From Medicago truncatula (lineage: Eukaryota > Streptophyta > Magnoliopsida > Fabales > Fabaceae), in assembly GCF_003473485.1 (NCBI RefSeq), contig NC_053049.1, forward strand, positions 6,014,001 through 6,078,000: a stretch of 64,000 nt of DNA. The letters run 5' to 3'. The position numbers and the translations under genes are program-made. This document shows positions 22,961 to 35,014 of the stretch, in pieces. Under the pieces are notes generated by a model that ran no database searches, was not told the DNA's origin, and saw only the letters and a program-made list of their open reading frames with translations. Each line of letters begins with the position of its first letter. The stretch's first letter is position 1.

Positions 22961-25009
22961 TTATATAAATGGTTGTTCAAATAACACCTATTTTTTTTTA
23001 AAGGTCTAACACTAATTTGACTGCTGCACTACTTCCTGTTTCTTCTAAATATTTCTAAAGTTTTATTTGTCCTTGTTTTAAAAGGTTTCCTTTAAAAGAC
23101 AAAACAGGTGAAGAAAATGAACAACCATTGAGCTACACTGTATTAGGAAAAGTGAAAATAGAATTAATACCTCTTTTTCTACATATAGGGTCACTTTCAG
23201 AAAATCACATAAATTAAAAAAAATCTTTTTTTTTTATATTAACATTGTTGACAATTTTTTTTTTGGTACAACATTGTTGACAATTGATATGATATTATAA
23301 GTTTAACCTTCTTATTAATGTTTTAATAAGAGTATTTATTACAGATTGCGAAAAACATATGTAACAAAATTAATGGTGTGTTGGTGAATAAAAAATTAAC
23401 ATAAAAACTTTGAAAGTGGTCTTGTAAAAAAATAGAGGGGATGGGAGGGCTTAAAACTATCTTACTGGTAGTACAAAAATTACATCGTTTTATGATAACC
23501 TCAAACTCAAACTTCGTAAGGATGGCTCTAGTATATTATTTAATCTTTTAGTTGATAAAAAAGGTTTCAATGAAAAATATGGTGATTTCGAGTGGTTTGG
23601 AAGAGGAGCTGGAGTTGAAGAAGTGGTTTATTTTCCTGCGAGGAAGAGTTAGTTGAGGGGTATAAGGACTTAAAACTATCCTATATTTAAAAGTGGAGGT
23701 CGTAAAAAAAATAGCATCGCTTTCTTGTAAATTCAAACTTTGTAATGATCATTTAGTAGACTACTTGATCTTTCAATTGATAAAAAGGCTTCGATGAAGA
23801 ATACAATGATCATTTAGTAGACTACTTGATCTTCAAATATTTTTCTCATAGTCATTGTCACTTACAAGGACAATGCTTTGATGAATGTTGTTGAGACAAT
23901 TTTTTCAGTGTACTGCTCTATTGTATGAGTATCACATCTTTAAAAACGACGTATTTATTATATTCATAGGTTGCTTTATGAATACAACGATCTTTTATAT
24001 GAAAGTAAATGTCTTTCGGTAGAAAGAAGTAAAGAAAAATGCAAGTAAAAATGCTTAAAATTTCAAACGCAAAAATTTAAAGAAATGTAAATTGCATTGC
24101 ATTTAAATGTAAATGTAGTTCGACAAATCAGTTTACATACATTATGTATGACTCTTTCTCTAGACGCAGGTACTTCGAGTGCTAGAATTCTATAAATAAT
24201 TTGCGACATGTTTTTCCTATGAAAAACTATTATTTATACCTAGACTAGAAGAAATAACCGTAAGAAGCTAAACTGCCACGAGCTGCATTTCTTCGATCGA
24301 AAACTGTCTGTCCCCCACGTCTCAATAAGAAACTGCTGCTTTTGGATTTGAATTATTTTCCCTTCCACAACAATTGATTGACTTCGAACAATCTTTTCTC
24401 TGAATTACCTCTTGTCGAACTTCAAAGCTTTTGAACTCTTATAAACAGTATGTCCCAGACCATCTCGAAATCTCCATGCTAGAGATAACATTTTTTAATT
24501 CTTGAAAGAACAAAAATCAATTCAATAGTAGTCTCTAATTTTTTTTTTCACTCAGTATTAGTCCCTCTTCAATTCAAATTTGTTTAATTTATGCATAAAC
24601 TCTTGAGTTTTTGAACAGTTTTTTGCAGACATGTTAAAAACATTACTAAAAGTTCCTCTGCAAAAAATTGTCGCAAAATTTAATTTTTACGTTCAGATTT
24701 TGTTAGTTTTATCTTTATCTTTTGTTGTTTTAATAAATTCATATTTAATTTGTTTCATGTTAAAAAATTATAAATTTTAGTAAATGAACCTTTCATAATG
24801 TTCTAAACTTGTCTCATAAAAATTGTTCAAAAATTTAAAAGTTTAAGAATAATTAAACAAACTTTGTTGTAATAGGACTAAAATTAGAAGTGATATTTTT
24901 TTTAGGGACTAAAAAACCTATTAAAATTAAGTAAGGACTAAACTTAGAAATTTCCAATCCAAAAACATATTTAACCCGTTATTTGTTTATTTATTTCTTT
25001 AATAGAAGA
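22961..25009. other. Intergenic with short local duplications
   Basis: No gene is supported. At 23742-23830 the string ATGATCATTTAGTAGACTACTTGATC occurs twice, 67 bp apart (split around AAAAAGGCTTCGATGAAGAA). Related AAAAAGG.TTC.ATGAA stretches also occur near 23558, so this is a small decayed repeat field. Confidence 0.4.
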
Positions 25010-25110
25010 GATGTCATCCTTGTGAGCTTAATTCAGTTGATGGAGATATTGTATATTATATGCAGGAGCCGTTATTCGAACCTTAAACACCCCACTTCTC
25101 CGCAATTAAA
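25010..25110 (+). mobile_element. Decayed tRNA-derived SINE
   Basis: A box-like TGAGCTTAATTCAGTTGATG and B box-like GTTATTCGAACC show the same layout as the SINE at 15191 but with many changes. No clear target duplication was found. Confidence 0.55.
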
Positions 25111-25293
25111 TTGTGGAAACTCACTAGACTACTTGAACCGACAAAAAAAGAGCCAATGGATAAACTTCTTATCGACTAAATCAAATTTGGTTTATTCATT
25201 TACGTTTTGAACATTAACACAAAAATATACTACAGGAAATACATTGTTGTTCTATTGTAACCTCAAACTCAAACGTTGTTTGGATCAAATTCA

Positions 25294-28200
25294 ATGGCAG
25301 AAAAGGAACCCAAACTTAAAGATTCGGTTTCAGGTATCATCATTTAACACTCTCGTCTCTTCTATGTTCTGTTTTACAAATACTAATATTCTTATTACTC
25401 TTGAATCTTGATTCGGATTTTGTTTCAATTGATTAATTAATTAGATGTTATTGTTGAAATTTATCATAACTCCATAATACCCTTTTTAGTTATAGAATTA
25501 GAAAGTGTATAATCTAAACTATGCTTATGATAATTAATGGAGATAAAAGAAGAAGAAAAAAATTTGATGTAGAAATTTTAGATATTTGTATGTGTTATTT
25601 ACCCATATAAAAATCACTTCAAAAAATCAATGTATGGCTCTTGTTTTTGGATTTTTATGAGTTTTTCTGCATCGCCATTGTTCAAAGTTATTTTCCTTTT
25701 TGGTTGTGGTCTTATGGAGGAGACATGGAGTTTTTTTTTATATTTATTTTTGAAGCTCAATATCCGGTCCTAGGACCGACTAATCGGAAAACCAATCCAC
25801 CGTCTACTGGCGGGAGGTTCAATTGAAGTCAGAGTAAAGCTTTGTATGGACTCGCCAAACATAAGAATTGTCTGCACTTGGCAGGATTCAAACCTAAGAT
25901 GCAGAGAAGAGCACACTCTTAGGTCCTAAGTCTTTAACCTATGAACTCATGCATATTACACAAAAACCTCTTAGTGCTTGACCAACGCTAATGAATTATA
26001 TGGAAATTATTTGTTTTCCTATGCATCAAATCTTAAGATTTATAAAGATGATAAATAAGTACCTAAGTTGTTTAACTTAATGCATGTTTGGATTGATGGT
26101 GAGTTGGACGAAATCGTGGTGACAACGTGATTTTGTTGAAGTTATAAAGTGTAGTTTTTGTCAAAATTATGGTGACACCACGATTTTGTTAAATTCACCA
26201 TCAATACAAACATGCATGTAGTGATTTTGGTTCATTGCAAGTTTGGGTTGGTGGTATGTTTAACAAAACTATGATGGCACCATGATTTTGTTGAAGCTCT
26301 AAAGTGTACCTTTTCCTAACTCGAAGTGGCCCAGTATAAATATGTCAAACTCACCGTTGATCCAAATATGCACTCAAATCCTACACAAATCCTGTGAAAA
26401 GCAGATGAATCGGTACAAACTTCCGACCGGTCTATCTCCGAAAGAGAGAACATGTGCATATTCATGAGAAAAAACATGATATGAATCTATTTATGGCTCT
26501 TGTTTCTGGATTTTAATGACCTTTTCTGCTTCCTCATTTCTGAAAGTTCTTTTCTTTTTGGTTGTGGCCTTATGGAGGAGTCATGGAGATTTTTGTTTTC
26601 TAACTCACAATAATTAGGATCTTTGACCCACTAGGCACTCTAGGTATACTCACAACTTAGGTCCGCTATGGGGCTAATTCATGAACTTGGCAGCAGGACA
26701 TCTAGTTTTTTCTTTAATCAGGGTTGGACTCCTAACAGGCTTGGAAAGTCATGTTGCCAACTCTTCTAACACCGTGTTGGTTATTATATTTTATTGAAAA
26801 TGACATGGAGGTTTTATCTTTGAAAGGGGTATAAGAGGCAATAAGATTTGTATGAACTCATGCATATTACACAAAAACATCTCTCAGCATGAGACCAATC
26901 CCGAAAACTTATACGGAGATTATTTGTTTTCTTCAGTATCTTGTCTTAAGATTGACTAGATGATAAATAACTGCCTAAGTTGCCCGAGTTAATGCATGTT
27001 TGGATTGGTGGTGAGCTAGACGAAATCAAGGTGACAACGTGATTTTGTTAAGCTATTAAGTGTAGCTTTTGTCAAAATTATGGTGGCACGATGACTTTGT
27101 TAGTTCACCATCAATTCAAACATGCACTTAGTGTGAGGTCTTTGGTTCATTGCAAGTTTGGATTGGTGGTTAGTCTGACAAAATTACGGTGCCACCATGA
27201 TTTTGTTGAAGCTCTAAAGTGTAGTTTTTGCCAAATTCACTGTAAATCCAAATATGCACTCAAATCTTATACAAATCCTGTGAAAAGCAGATGAATCAGT
27301 ACAAACTCCTGACAGGCCTATCTCCGAAAGAGAGAACAACTGGATATATTCATTAGAAAAAACATGATAAGTAATTATTGGTTTTAGATATATATGGGAA
27401 CTACTTATTGTACATTGTAAACATATATGATATGACAAATGACTATTTTATAAATGATTTGCTTCAAACTTTAAACTCTAAAACTCCATTGTTGAAAGTT
27501 ATTTTCCTTTTGGTTGTGGTCTTATGTAGGAGACATGGAGTTTTTTTTCTTCTTGAAATTCAGTATCCGGTCCTAAGACTGACTAATCCGGAAAACCAAT
27601 CCACCATCCACTAGCGGGAGGTTCAATTGAAGTCAGAGCAAACTCTGTATGGACTGGCCAAACATAGGAATTGTTTGCACTTGACGGGATTCAAACCTGA
27701 AATGTAGAGAGGAGCACACTTCTAGGTCTTAAGCCTTCACCTCTAGGCCAACCTCGGAGGGTCGAGATGTTTGTTTTCTAAACCACAGTAATTAATATCT
27801 TTGACCCTAGTAGACGATCCAGGTATACCTATAACTTAGATCTGCTATGGGACTAATTCTCAAATTGGCAGCGGAACATCTAGTTTTTTCTTTAATTATA
27901 GTTGGAGTACTTTCCAAATGGACAACTCCTAACAGGCCTTGTAACGTCATGTTGCCAACTCTTATAACACCATGTTTGTTATTTTATTAAAGGGATATGG
28001 AGGTTTTATTTTGAAAGGAGTATAGAGCAATAAGATTTTAACCTATGAACTCAAGCATATTACACAAAAACCTCTAAGCACTAGACCAATCCTAATGACT
28101 TTTATGGAGATTATTTGTTTTCTTCTGTATCTTATATTAAGATTTACTAGATGATAAATAATTACCTAAGTTGCTTGACTTAATGCATGTTTGGATTGAC

Positions 28201-28952
28201 AATAAGCTAGACGAAATCATGTTGACAACGTGATTTGTTGAAGCTATAAAGTGTAGCTTTTGTCAAAATTATGTTGACATCGTGACTTTGTTAAATTCAC
28301 CATCAATTCAAACATCCACTTAGTGAGTTCTTTGGTTCATTGCAAATTTGGATTGTTGGTGAGTTTGACAAAATTACCGTGCCACCATGATTTGGTTGAA
28401 GCTCTAAAGTGTAGTTTTTGCCAAACTCACCGTTAATCCAATATGTACTCAAATCCTATACAAATCCTGTGAAAAGTAGATAAATCAGTACAAATTCACA
28501 ACAGGCCTATCTCCGAAAGAGAGAACATGTAGACATATTCATTAGAAAAAACTTGATAAGTAATTATTGGTTTTAGGTATATATGGGAACTAATTATTGT
28601 ACATTCTAAACATATATGGTATGGTGATTGAGTATTTTATAAATGATTGGGTTCAAATTTTAAACTCTAACCCCTGTTGTATATTCTGTTTCATTTGAAA
28701 GAAAAAGATGTGAAAGCTCCAAACATTCTTGAGAGGGCTAAGGAGGAGATTGAGGCAGTTTTTCATCATGACAAGTCGCCTCGCCATGACAAAGAAACTC
28801 ATGGAAGGAATGATGACATTGATGAGGGAACTTCTGTTGAAGAAGTCAAAGCTCCCGGTGTGTTTGAAAGGGTGAAGGAAGAGCTTGAAGCTGTAGTTGA
28901 GGCCATTCACCCCAAGAAAGTATCTGACACTAAAGACTCTCCATCAAAGTGA
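25294..28952 (+). CDS. Small hydrophilic protein with an internal repeat, function unknown
   Basis: Two exons, 25294-25333 and 28702-28952, encode 96 aa. The first exon gives only MAEKEPKLKDSVS, then a phase-1 GT donor; the acceptor is TTTGAAAG|AA. The protein is highly charged, with no signal peptide or membrane segment. A motif occurs twice: VKAPNILERAKEEIEAVFHH and VKAPGVFERVKEELEAVVEA. Each is a predicted amphipathic helix, so a small helical or coiled-coil protein is likely. The second exon ends IHPKK..SDTKDSPSK. I have the impression of a conserved plant family of unknown function but cannot name it. The 3.4-kb intron is almost entirely repeats. Codon use and the clean splice phase argue for a real gene; the choice of first exon is inference and depends on a very short peptide. 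Confidence 0.72.
25755..25950 (-). mobile_element. tRNA-derived SINE-like sequence, intron copy 1
   Basis: Read on the minus strand, the segment carries the B-box-like AGGTTTGAATCC, with GACTTAGGACCTAAGAG just upstream where an A box would lie. It continues to a body with CCAGTAGACGGTGG. A better-preserved copy is at 27560-27760. Confidence 0.5.
27560..27760 (-). mobile_element. tRNA-derived SINE-like sequence, intron copy 2
   Basis: On the minus strand the sequence has A-box-like TTGGCCTAGAGGTGAAGGC and, about 40 bases on, B-box-like CAGGTTTGAATCCCG. This spacing is typical of a tRNA-derived head. The body matches the copy at 25755-25950. Confidence 0.6.
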
Positions 28953-29046
28953 TCATAGCTGTTAGTTGTTTTTTTTAAGCAAATCATAGTTATTAGCTAG
29001 GGTGCACCTTTTATTATAAAACAAAGAGTGTAAACCTTTTACTTAT

Positions 29047-29185
29047 GTTTGGATTGATGGTGAATTTGGTAAAAGTACAGTGTGGTACTGTGATTTTGAC
29101 AAAAAATACACTTGAAGATTTCAACAAAATCACCGTGCTACCATGATTTCGTTAAACTACACTGCGATTCCAAACATGCACTCAA
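29047..29185. repeat. MITE of the ATGTTTGGATTGATGGTG family
   Basis: The ends read ATGTTTGGATTGATGGTGAA and CGATTCCAAACATGCAC in inverted orientation, with CACCGTGCTACCATGATTTC inside. It lies about 100 bp after the stop of the gene ending at 28952. Confidence 0.7.
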
Positions 29186-32100
29186 TGCTGTTAATCATCA
29201 AAACTATGCTACTATGTTGCTTTGTCTGTGTTTTTTGTTCATGTGGATGTTTCCTTTAGATATGTAAAGTATATTATTGTTCTTATTTTAATTGTTTATT
29301 TGGATGCTGAATCCTTTTGTTTTCAGGAAAGAAAAAAATTACCATTTGAACTGTTTAATTATCAATGTTAAAGTTCTGTGTAGACTATGATCTGTTTCTT
29401 ATAGTTTATCAGTAAGATTTATAACTCACCAAGTATGTTTCCTCTACTTTATTGGTGGTTAGTTTGTAAGAACAGCACATTTTTCTCAACATGGCTCCTA
29501 TAATTAAATAGAATCTGGTATTCTGAAATACTAATACACATGTTAATATTCAACTCTAATGGCTAAATATACGACGGAAGGAGCTAGTTCCTATAATGTG
29601 GCAAACCACGGTTAGAATATGATTTTTTTTTGTACATAATCCGACATCAAACACTATATTCATACGGTTTTGATTTTTATATTATTTTTTCGCTTTTCTC
29701 GATCAAAACCAACCCTCCATCAAGTTGAATTTTTTACGGTGTCGGATTTTGATGTCAAAATAACAACTATGTAACATTTTTGCTTTCAAGTGCAAGGATT
29801 TTTTTAGTTAATACAGAAGCAAACACCAAAAGAAACTAGAAAAACTGCACCTACTTGAAATGCAGCATTTGTAATTTTCTTTCCTAGTTAACGTCACCAC
29901 AGTGACCAAACATTCATGCACAATATCCAACCTATAACACTTACCATTTCTCTTCCTCAAAGTCTTATCTTAACTTCTTTTCAGCAGCCCTATAAACTCT
30001 AAAGTCTAAACAGACACAACTTATTGGTAGGGAACTTTTTTAATCACTTTTTTTAGAAAAAACTTATTGTAGGTCAGTAGGTAGGTAACATCAGCTTCTT
30101 CCTTGACTACATAGCACATCAACTCATGAATGAAAGATCCTTTTACTCAAATCATAAAGCTGCCCTATAAGTAAATAATTCTGAGACAATGGTATACCCC
30201 CACGTTAAGAAAGAGTGTATTTATAGCTTTATTTGTTGTTTACTTGTACCTTCCCCCTGGTTTGCTCTTTAACATGACTGATTGATGACTTATTTTTGTG
30301 TCATTTTGACCAACCTTTATACAACATAACCAAGTTTATCTATTGTCTATCTTTATGAAATGCTTGTTATCTTTCAAAAAAAAGTATTCTCCTTTATAAT
30401 GCCTAATTAACTTAAACAATGAGAGAATAAAGTTCAGCTGCTTTTAAGATACACAAACAACTAAAATATATGATATTGATAGGTACATCAAATTGGGATC
30501 TAACTCTTCTAAAATGAACTTATTTTAAAGTGTATATTAAGCGGTATCAATCGTTTACATCAAATTAAAGGTAGATATTGCATGTATATCATAATAAATC
30601 ATGATAATATTATAATAACAAACCTTAATTTCCACATTTTACACTTTAAACGTTTTAGAGGATTTTTGCCCACTAAATTGGATCGTCTTTCATCAGTTGT
30701 ATGGTGTGGTTCACTGTAAACTGTTAAATTAAGAAAGAAAATATGTAATTGTCTATAGTCGGTTGCACCATATAATCGGCTGATAATAGAGGATCAATGT
30801 TGTTGGAAAGAATCGAAACATAGGGGAACAAGGGAACCTATTGTGTATCAACAACATTGATCCTCTATTATCAGCCGATTATATGATGCAACCGACTACA
30901 TATAATTATATATTCCAACCCCTCCCTATGTTTCGATTCTTTCCAGCGATTTTTCTTTAACTGAATTTCATTAACCACATCATTATATTCATAAACACAT
31001 TAATTGAACTATTCATAATTTTTTTTGTTTTTAAGAAATAAAGTTGATAATTTTTTAAGAAATAAACTGAGCCCTTTATGTATAACAACCTCAAACTACG
31101 CATGCATGTTAGTTTCACTTTCATCATCAGTGGCTTATGAATCATAATAAATGATGCAACCAGAATATGGTCCTCAATAAATGTGGTAAAATATCCAGCA
31201 ATGCAGAATACACACACAAATTTAATACCAACTAGTAAAGGCATAGTCCATATTGGAAGTTAGTGAAGATATTTCTATACTATTCTTTAATTCTTTAACA
31301 AACCAACCTTAAGAAAGTTAACAATAGTACCTTATTTAATTCTATAACAAACTCATTAAATATTTTATTTTTGACCTACAGAACTGCATGTCTCAGGCTG
31401 ATGATTTTTCTACTTCATATGACTGGCTCTCTGTCCTTGAATTTCTTTCTTCTCTATATGGTAATGAAGCATCAGAAAAAAGGAAAGGTGCATCAAAGAT
31501 TTTATTTTATTTTATTTAAAAAAAAGAAAAAAATCTGAAATATCAGATAATTATGGAGATTTTGCAGGCTGTTCTGACATATCAGACTCAAAAGGGGTGC
31601 TGTTATTCTGATTTTATGGACCACCATATATAGTACTACTACTTTGGATTGATTTGAAAGAGAAAGCTAATTTTGGCTTGTATTGAAAGTTAAGTTATCC
31701 AAGATTAAGGATTTGGATTGTGTGCTGTCACAATTCCGAACATATGAACTGTCCGATCAAAATCAACGATCCAGATTTTAAACTTGATAAATAGCATTGA
31801 TATTTGGACTGTTCGATGTTTTGATCGGATGATCTAGATTTCAAGCAAAATTAACTTTCAAAATTAATTGTTCGATCTTGATCAGATGATACATATGTGT
31901 CTAATTGCACGCGGTCACACTGCACACAATGTCACTCCCAAGGTTAGTAGAGCCTTAGAGGCATAAAGACAGTGGAAAAAAGACTAGACTTTTGTAGTAG
32001 CTATTGAGTTGTCAAATGAGGGGTGAAAAAATTTGCTGAGGTTTTTAACTATTTGACAAGAAACCAAAAAAATCATTTGCTTGTGAATCAAAATCTCTCG

Positions 32101-32315
32101 GCCAAAACAAAGCTTTTAAACAGTAGCCTTGGAATGTTTGGGGGTCCTGGCCTGCTTTTTGGGATTTGCAGCTTCAAAACTCATTTGGTCCTTCTTATTT
32201 ATATATATATATAGCATCAATCATATTGCTTAACCATTTATTCTAGTTATAAGTTATTCAAATAATTCTATAACCTCTCTCACATCATCACATTCATCAT
32301 TTGAAGAAAAAAAAA
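29186..32315. other. Intergenic; upstream region of the EPFL gene
   Basis: No gene is supported from 29186 to 32315 apart from the hairpin listed separately. A TATATATATATA run at about 32198-32213 lies 100 bp before the EPFL start codon and is the likely TATA region. Confidence 0.45.
30756..30945. repeat. Long hairpin, probable Mutator-type MITE fragment
   Basis: Near-perfect inverted arms of about 48 bp (from GTCGGTTGCACCATATAATC at about 30758 to its inverse ending at 30896) enclose about 45 bp. A second inverted pair, AAAGAATCGAAACATAGGGG (30808) and CCTATGTTTCGATTCTTTCC (30926), matches the interior of the element at 20951-21263. Confidence 0.65.
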
Positions 32316-32867
32316 ATGAAGGGAAGATTATTCTTTTTTCTGCTAACTCTTCAAATAGTGAGTTTGGTTTGTGTAGCAAAGAGGCCTTTTCTTTCAACTC
32401 ATGGTATTTCACATTCAGGTTAGTCCATTTTCAAGTTTTCAACTTACTAATTTTCAGTGACACATTCTGTTAACTCTTCTCAACCATTCATTATTTTTGC
32501 AGCTCAAGAAAATGCTTCAAAATCATCACCACCTTATACCATTGAATCAAAAAAGGTTATAAAAATTTATAGTAATGTGCATGAGTTTATTCCATTGTTT
32601 GCTTTGTTGTCTTATAGTTTCATTGTGTTACAGTTAAAGGGTATAATGGGAAAAGAAGGTATGTCAAAGAAAAGGGAGGTAGAAAATGATAGAGAAGTGA
32701 GTAAAATAGGGTCAAGTCCACCAAGCTGTGAGCATAAATGCTATGATTGTTTTCCATGTGAAGCTACTCAAGTGCCAAGCAGAACAAGCCATTTGGGGAT
32801 TATGTATGCAAATTATGAGCCTGAGAGTTGGAAATGCAAGTGTGGTCCTTCATTCTATAGTCCTTGA
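32316..32867 (+). CDS. EPIDERMAL PATTERNING FACTOR-like secreted peptide precursor
   Basis: Three exons, 32316-32418, 32503-32555 and 32634-32867, encode 129 aa. The N-terminus (MKGRLFFFLLTLQIVSLVC) is a clear signal peptide. A variable basic pro-region follows, and the mature domain is at the C-terminus: IGSSPPSCEHKCYDCFPCEA, then a loop, then ESWKCKCGPSFYSP. The six cysteines have the C-x3-C-x2-C-x2-C ... C-x-C pattern of the family, which forms a disulphide scaffold. EPFL peptides are apoplastic ligands of ERECTA-type receptor kinases, modulated by TMM, and control stomatal and organ growth (family knowledge). The sequence is nearest in style to EPFL1/2/7 types; I cannot assign a member. 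The 78-nt second intron (32556-32633) is in frame and stop-free, so retention would add 26 hydrophobic residues. Confidence 0.9.
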
Positions 32868-33479
32868 ATATTGTATTATTTTCCATTTTAATTATCTACT
32901 ACATTGTATTATGACTCAGAATGATGATCTTTTATCTCATTCTCTAGTTCTTATGTAGTTTGTACAATCCTCATATTCAAAAGAGTTTTGGTAATTTATG
33001 ATTTTATTATTATCATTATTATTATTTCTAAACAATGTGCTCAAAACAAATCATCTATTTCTAACAAGGAGCAATAATCTCTTTGGGGAGGAAAATTTTC
33101 TTGGGGTGAGGAGTTGTATATATGTCGTTCCAAACTTTGCAATGTTCAGTTTGTGTGAGTTTATGTGCATGTATAAATTTGATTTTGAAGATTATGTAAA
33201 ATTTATTTTGATGGTGAATTGAAATGATTTATTGTATGTTTTAAGTTTGGATGCAAAATTAAGCCTAATTAATCGATATCATCATTCATAATATAAAGGG
33301 AATTGCAGGTGTTAATTCAAATTTGTCTTTACTAATACATTTTATTTTTCAAATTTAAATTTAAAAATATACAACATAACTAAAATTTAAATAAGTATGA
33401 ATGACGTAAATACTATAAAATGAAAAAGTTTATCGCCTTCAGAACAAAGACTAGTTAAGAACTAACCGTGTGTTTTGTT
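32868..33479. other. 3' flank of EPFL, nothing recognised
   Basis: Probably the 3' untranslated region then AT-rich intergenic DNA. The open frame at 32998-33222 has no recognisable features. Confidence 0.4.
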
Positions 33480-33760
33480 GTGTGGTATAGATAATTGATT
33501 TTGATAAAATTGATATTACATAATAGATTTTGGTTAAAAGTGATTCTCATTAAAAATTATTTGTGTTTGAGTACATCCATGTAAAAATGAGTTAAACTGT
33601 AAATTTGTATATGAAAATCAATTCTAGAATCAAAAGCTACATACTTTAACTACAAGTAGAATCAATTATAAAGTTAGAATCAATTCTACTCAACAATAAC
33701 GAAATATATCATAATCAATTTTACACCTCTAAAATCAATTTTAGTCCCTCCAAAAATATA
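33480..33760. repeat. MITE, same family as 3770-3995
   Basis: The block carries AATTGATTTTGATAAAATTG at one end and CCTCTAAAATCAATTTTAG at the other, with TAGAATCAATTCTACTC inside. The intronic element at 3770-3995 shares these motifs. Confidence 0.55.
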
Positions 33761-35014
33761 GTGATTAAATTCAAGTGTGGTTAATAAAATTAATATTTAG
33801 TTTAATTGTATAGGTGCACTAAAATGAAACAACCCATTAAGTTTTACTAACCTTTGAATCAAAAGAACTCCTAAAATTCAAATTTACATTCTCTTGGTTT
33901 AGAGTTAGATTGTATATCCACTTCAAGTTATTTGAGAATTTAACCTAGTCAAATATTTCCAAAATTAGAAAACATTTTAGCCTAGAAAAACTAAAACAAA
34001 TACAAATCAAAATCCAGATCATACATAATGGCACAGTCTCCAATGAAAGAACCATCTTTAATTTCACCATTTTGGGCAACATTAGGCATAGGTTAATATT
34101 CACTTTTACACATTCGTTAAAATCTGTTCTGTTTTTGTTCTCTTACATAGACACCATTTGGGTAGAGGCAAAGTCTATGATAGCTTAGTGCCTCGATTCG
34201 AAGCTACTAAGGATACAAAACAAAACATGATCCTGGTATTATCTCAAAGTTTATAGCCAAGAGTCCAAAACCATTGCTATTAAACCTGTGTTCATCAGCT
34301 CAGAACTGAAACTGCTACTTAGCAAACCTGTATTGAGGTGTGATGCTACATCGAGCAGTAATTAATTGTGCTACTTGCCAAAAATATGATTATAAATAAT
34401 TATATACACACTTGGATTGGTCCTTTTAGTTTTCTCTTTAAAGTTTCGATTCTCTTTAATGTTAAGTTTGACTTCTTACAAAAAAAAATACACATAAAGA
34501 CACACACATAATATTTTTTACCGGATATCTCTATGTGTAACAGGAGAGATTAATCACTCAAATCGAGTATGACCGTAGATGAAAAAACTCTCTCAAAAGT
34601 TAAAAGCTTTGATTTAATATTATTGTATTTTCAGAGCTCAGTTCTAACCAAAAACATTTGTTTAAACCGAATGAAATATATCCTACCATCCACTTGATAT
34701 TTTTTTTTATTTTTTAGGGATACCACTCACTTGAGTTGGTTTTTTTATTGCTCAGATAGCATTTGTGGCCTTAACACATCCTTACAAAATCAAAATGTGA
34801 GGTTATAATTGCTCGATCCGATAACGAAAACATGATAGTAGGTGTCCCAATGAATCTTAACGGAAGCTCTGATACTATATTGAAATTTGGGATCCAACGC
34901 ATCCTTAAACAACTGGTTTGTGAGGTGAATATTACCCCCACTTATAAATACATGTTCAGACAATCTTTTATCCGATGTGAGATTCTTTTAACAACTACCA
35001 ACATATCTTACAAT
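33761..35014. other. Intergenic, nothing firmly recognised
   Basis: A short frame at 34029-34092 (MAQSPMKEPSLISPFWATLG) followed by GT and a later TTACATAG acceptor could be a gene scrap. It is too short to support. Confidence 0.35.

Larger units (their letters stand above)
25631..28670. repeat. Repeat block present in three tandem copies within the intron
   Basis: Three consecutive copies start near 25641, 26495 and 27485. Each has the order TTTGGTTGTGG.CTTATG.AGGAG, then ATTACACAAAAAC(C/A)TCT, GATGATAAATAA.TACCTAAGTTG, paired MITEs, then TCTCCGAAAGAGAGAACA. Copies are roughly 0.85-1.2 kb and differ by insertions. The paired MITEs have ends ATGTTTGGATTGATGGTGAG and CACCATCAATCCAAACATG (about 26088-26218, 26230-26375, 26995-27130, 27145-27260, 28190-28318 and 28340-28450). 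Confidence 0.75.

Noticed and set aside
32998..33222. 74-codon frame after EPFL
   Set aside because: Hydrophobic composition reflects T-rich 3' flank; no homology or start context.
34029..34092. Short exon MAQSPMKEPSLISPFWATLG
   Set aside because: Twenty-odd codons with a weak donor and no convincing next exon; not enough to call a gene.
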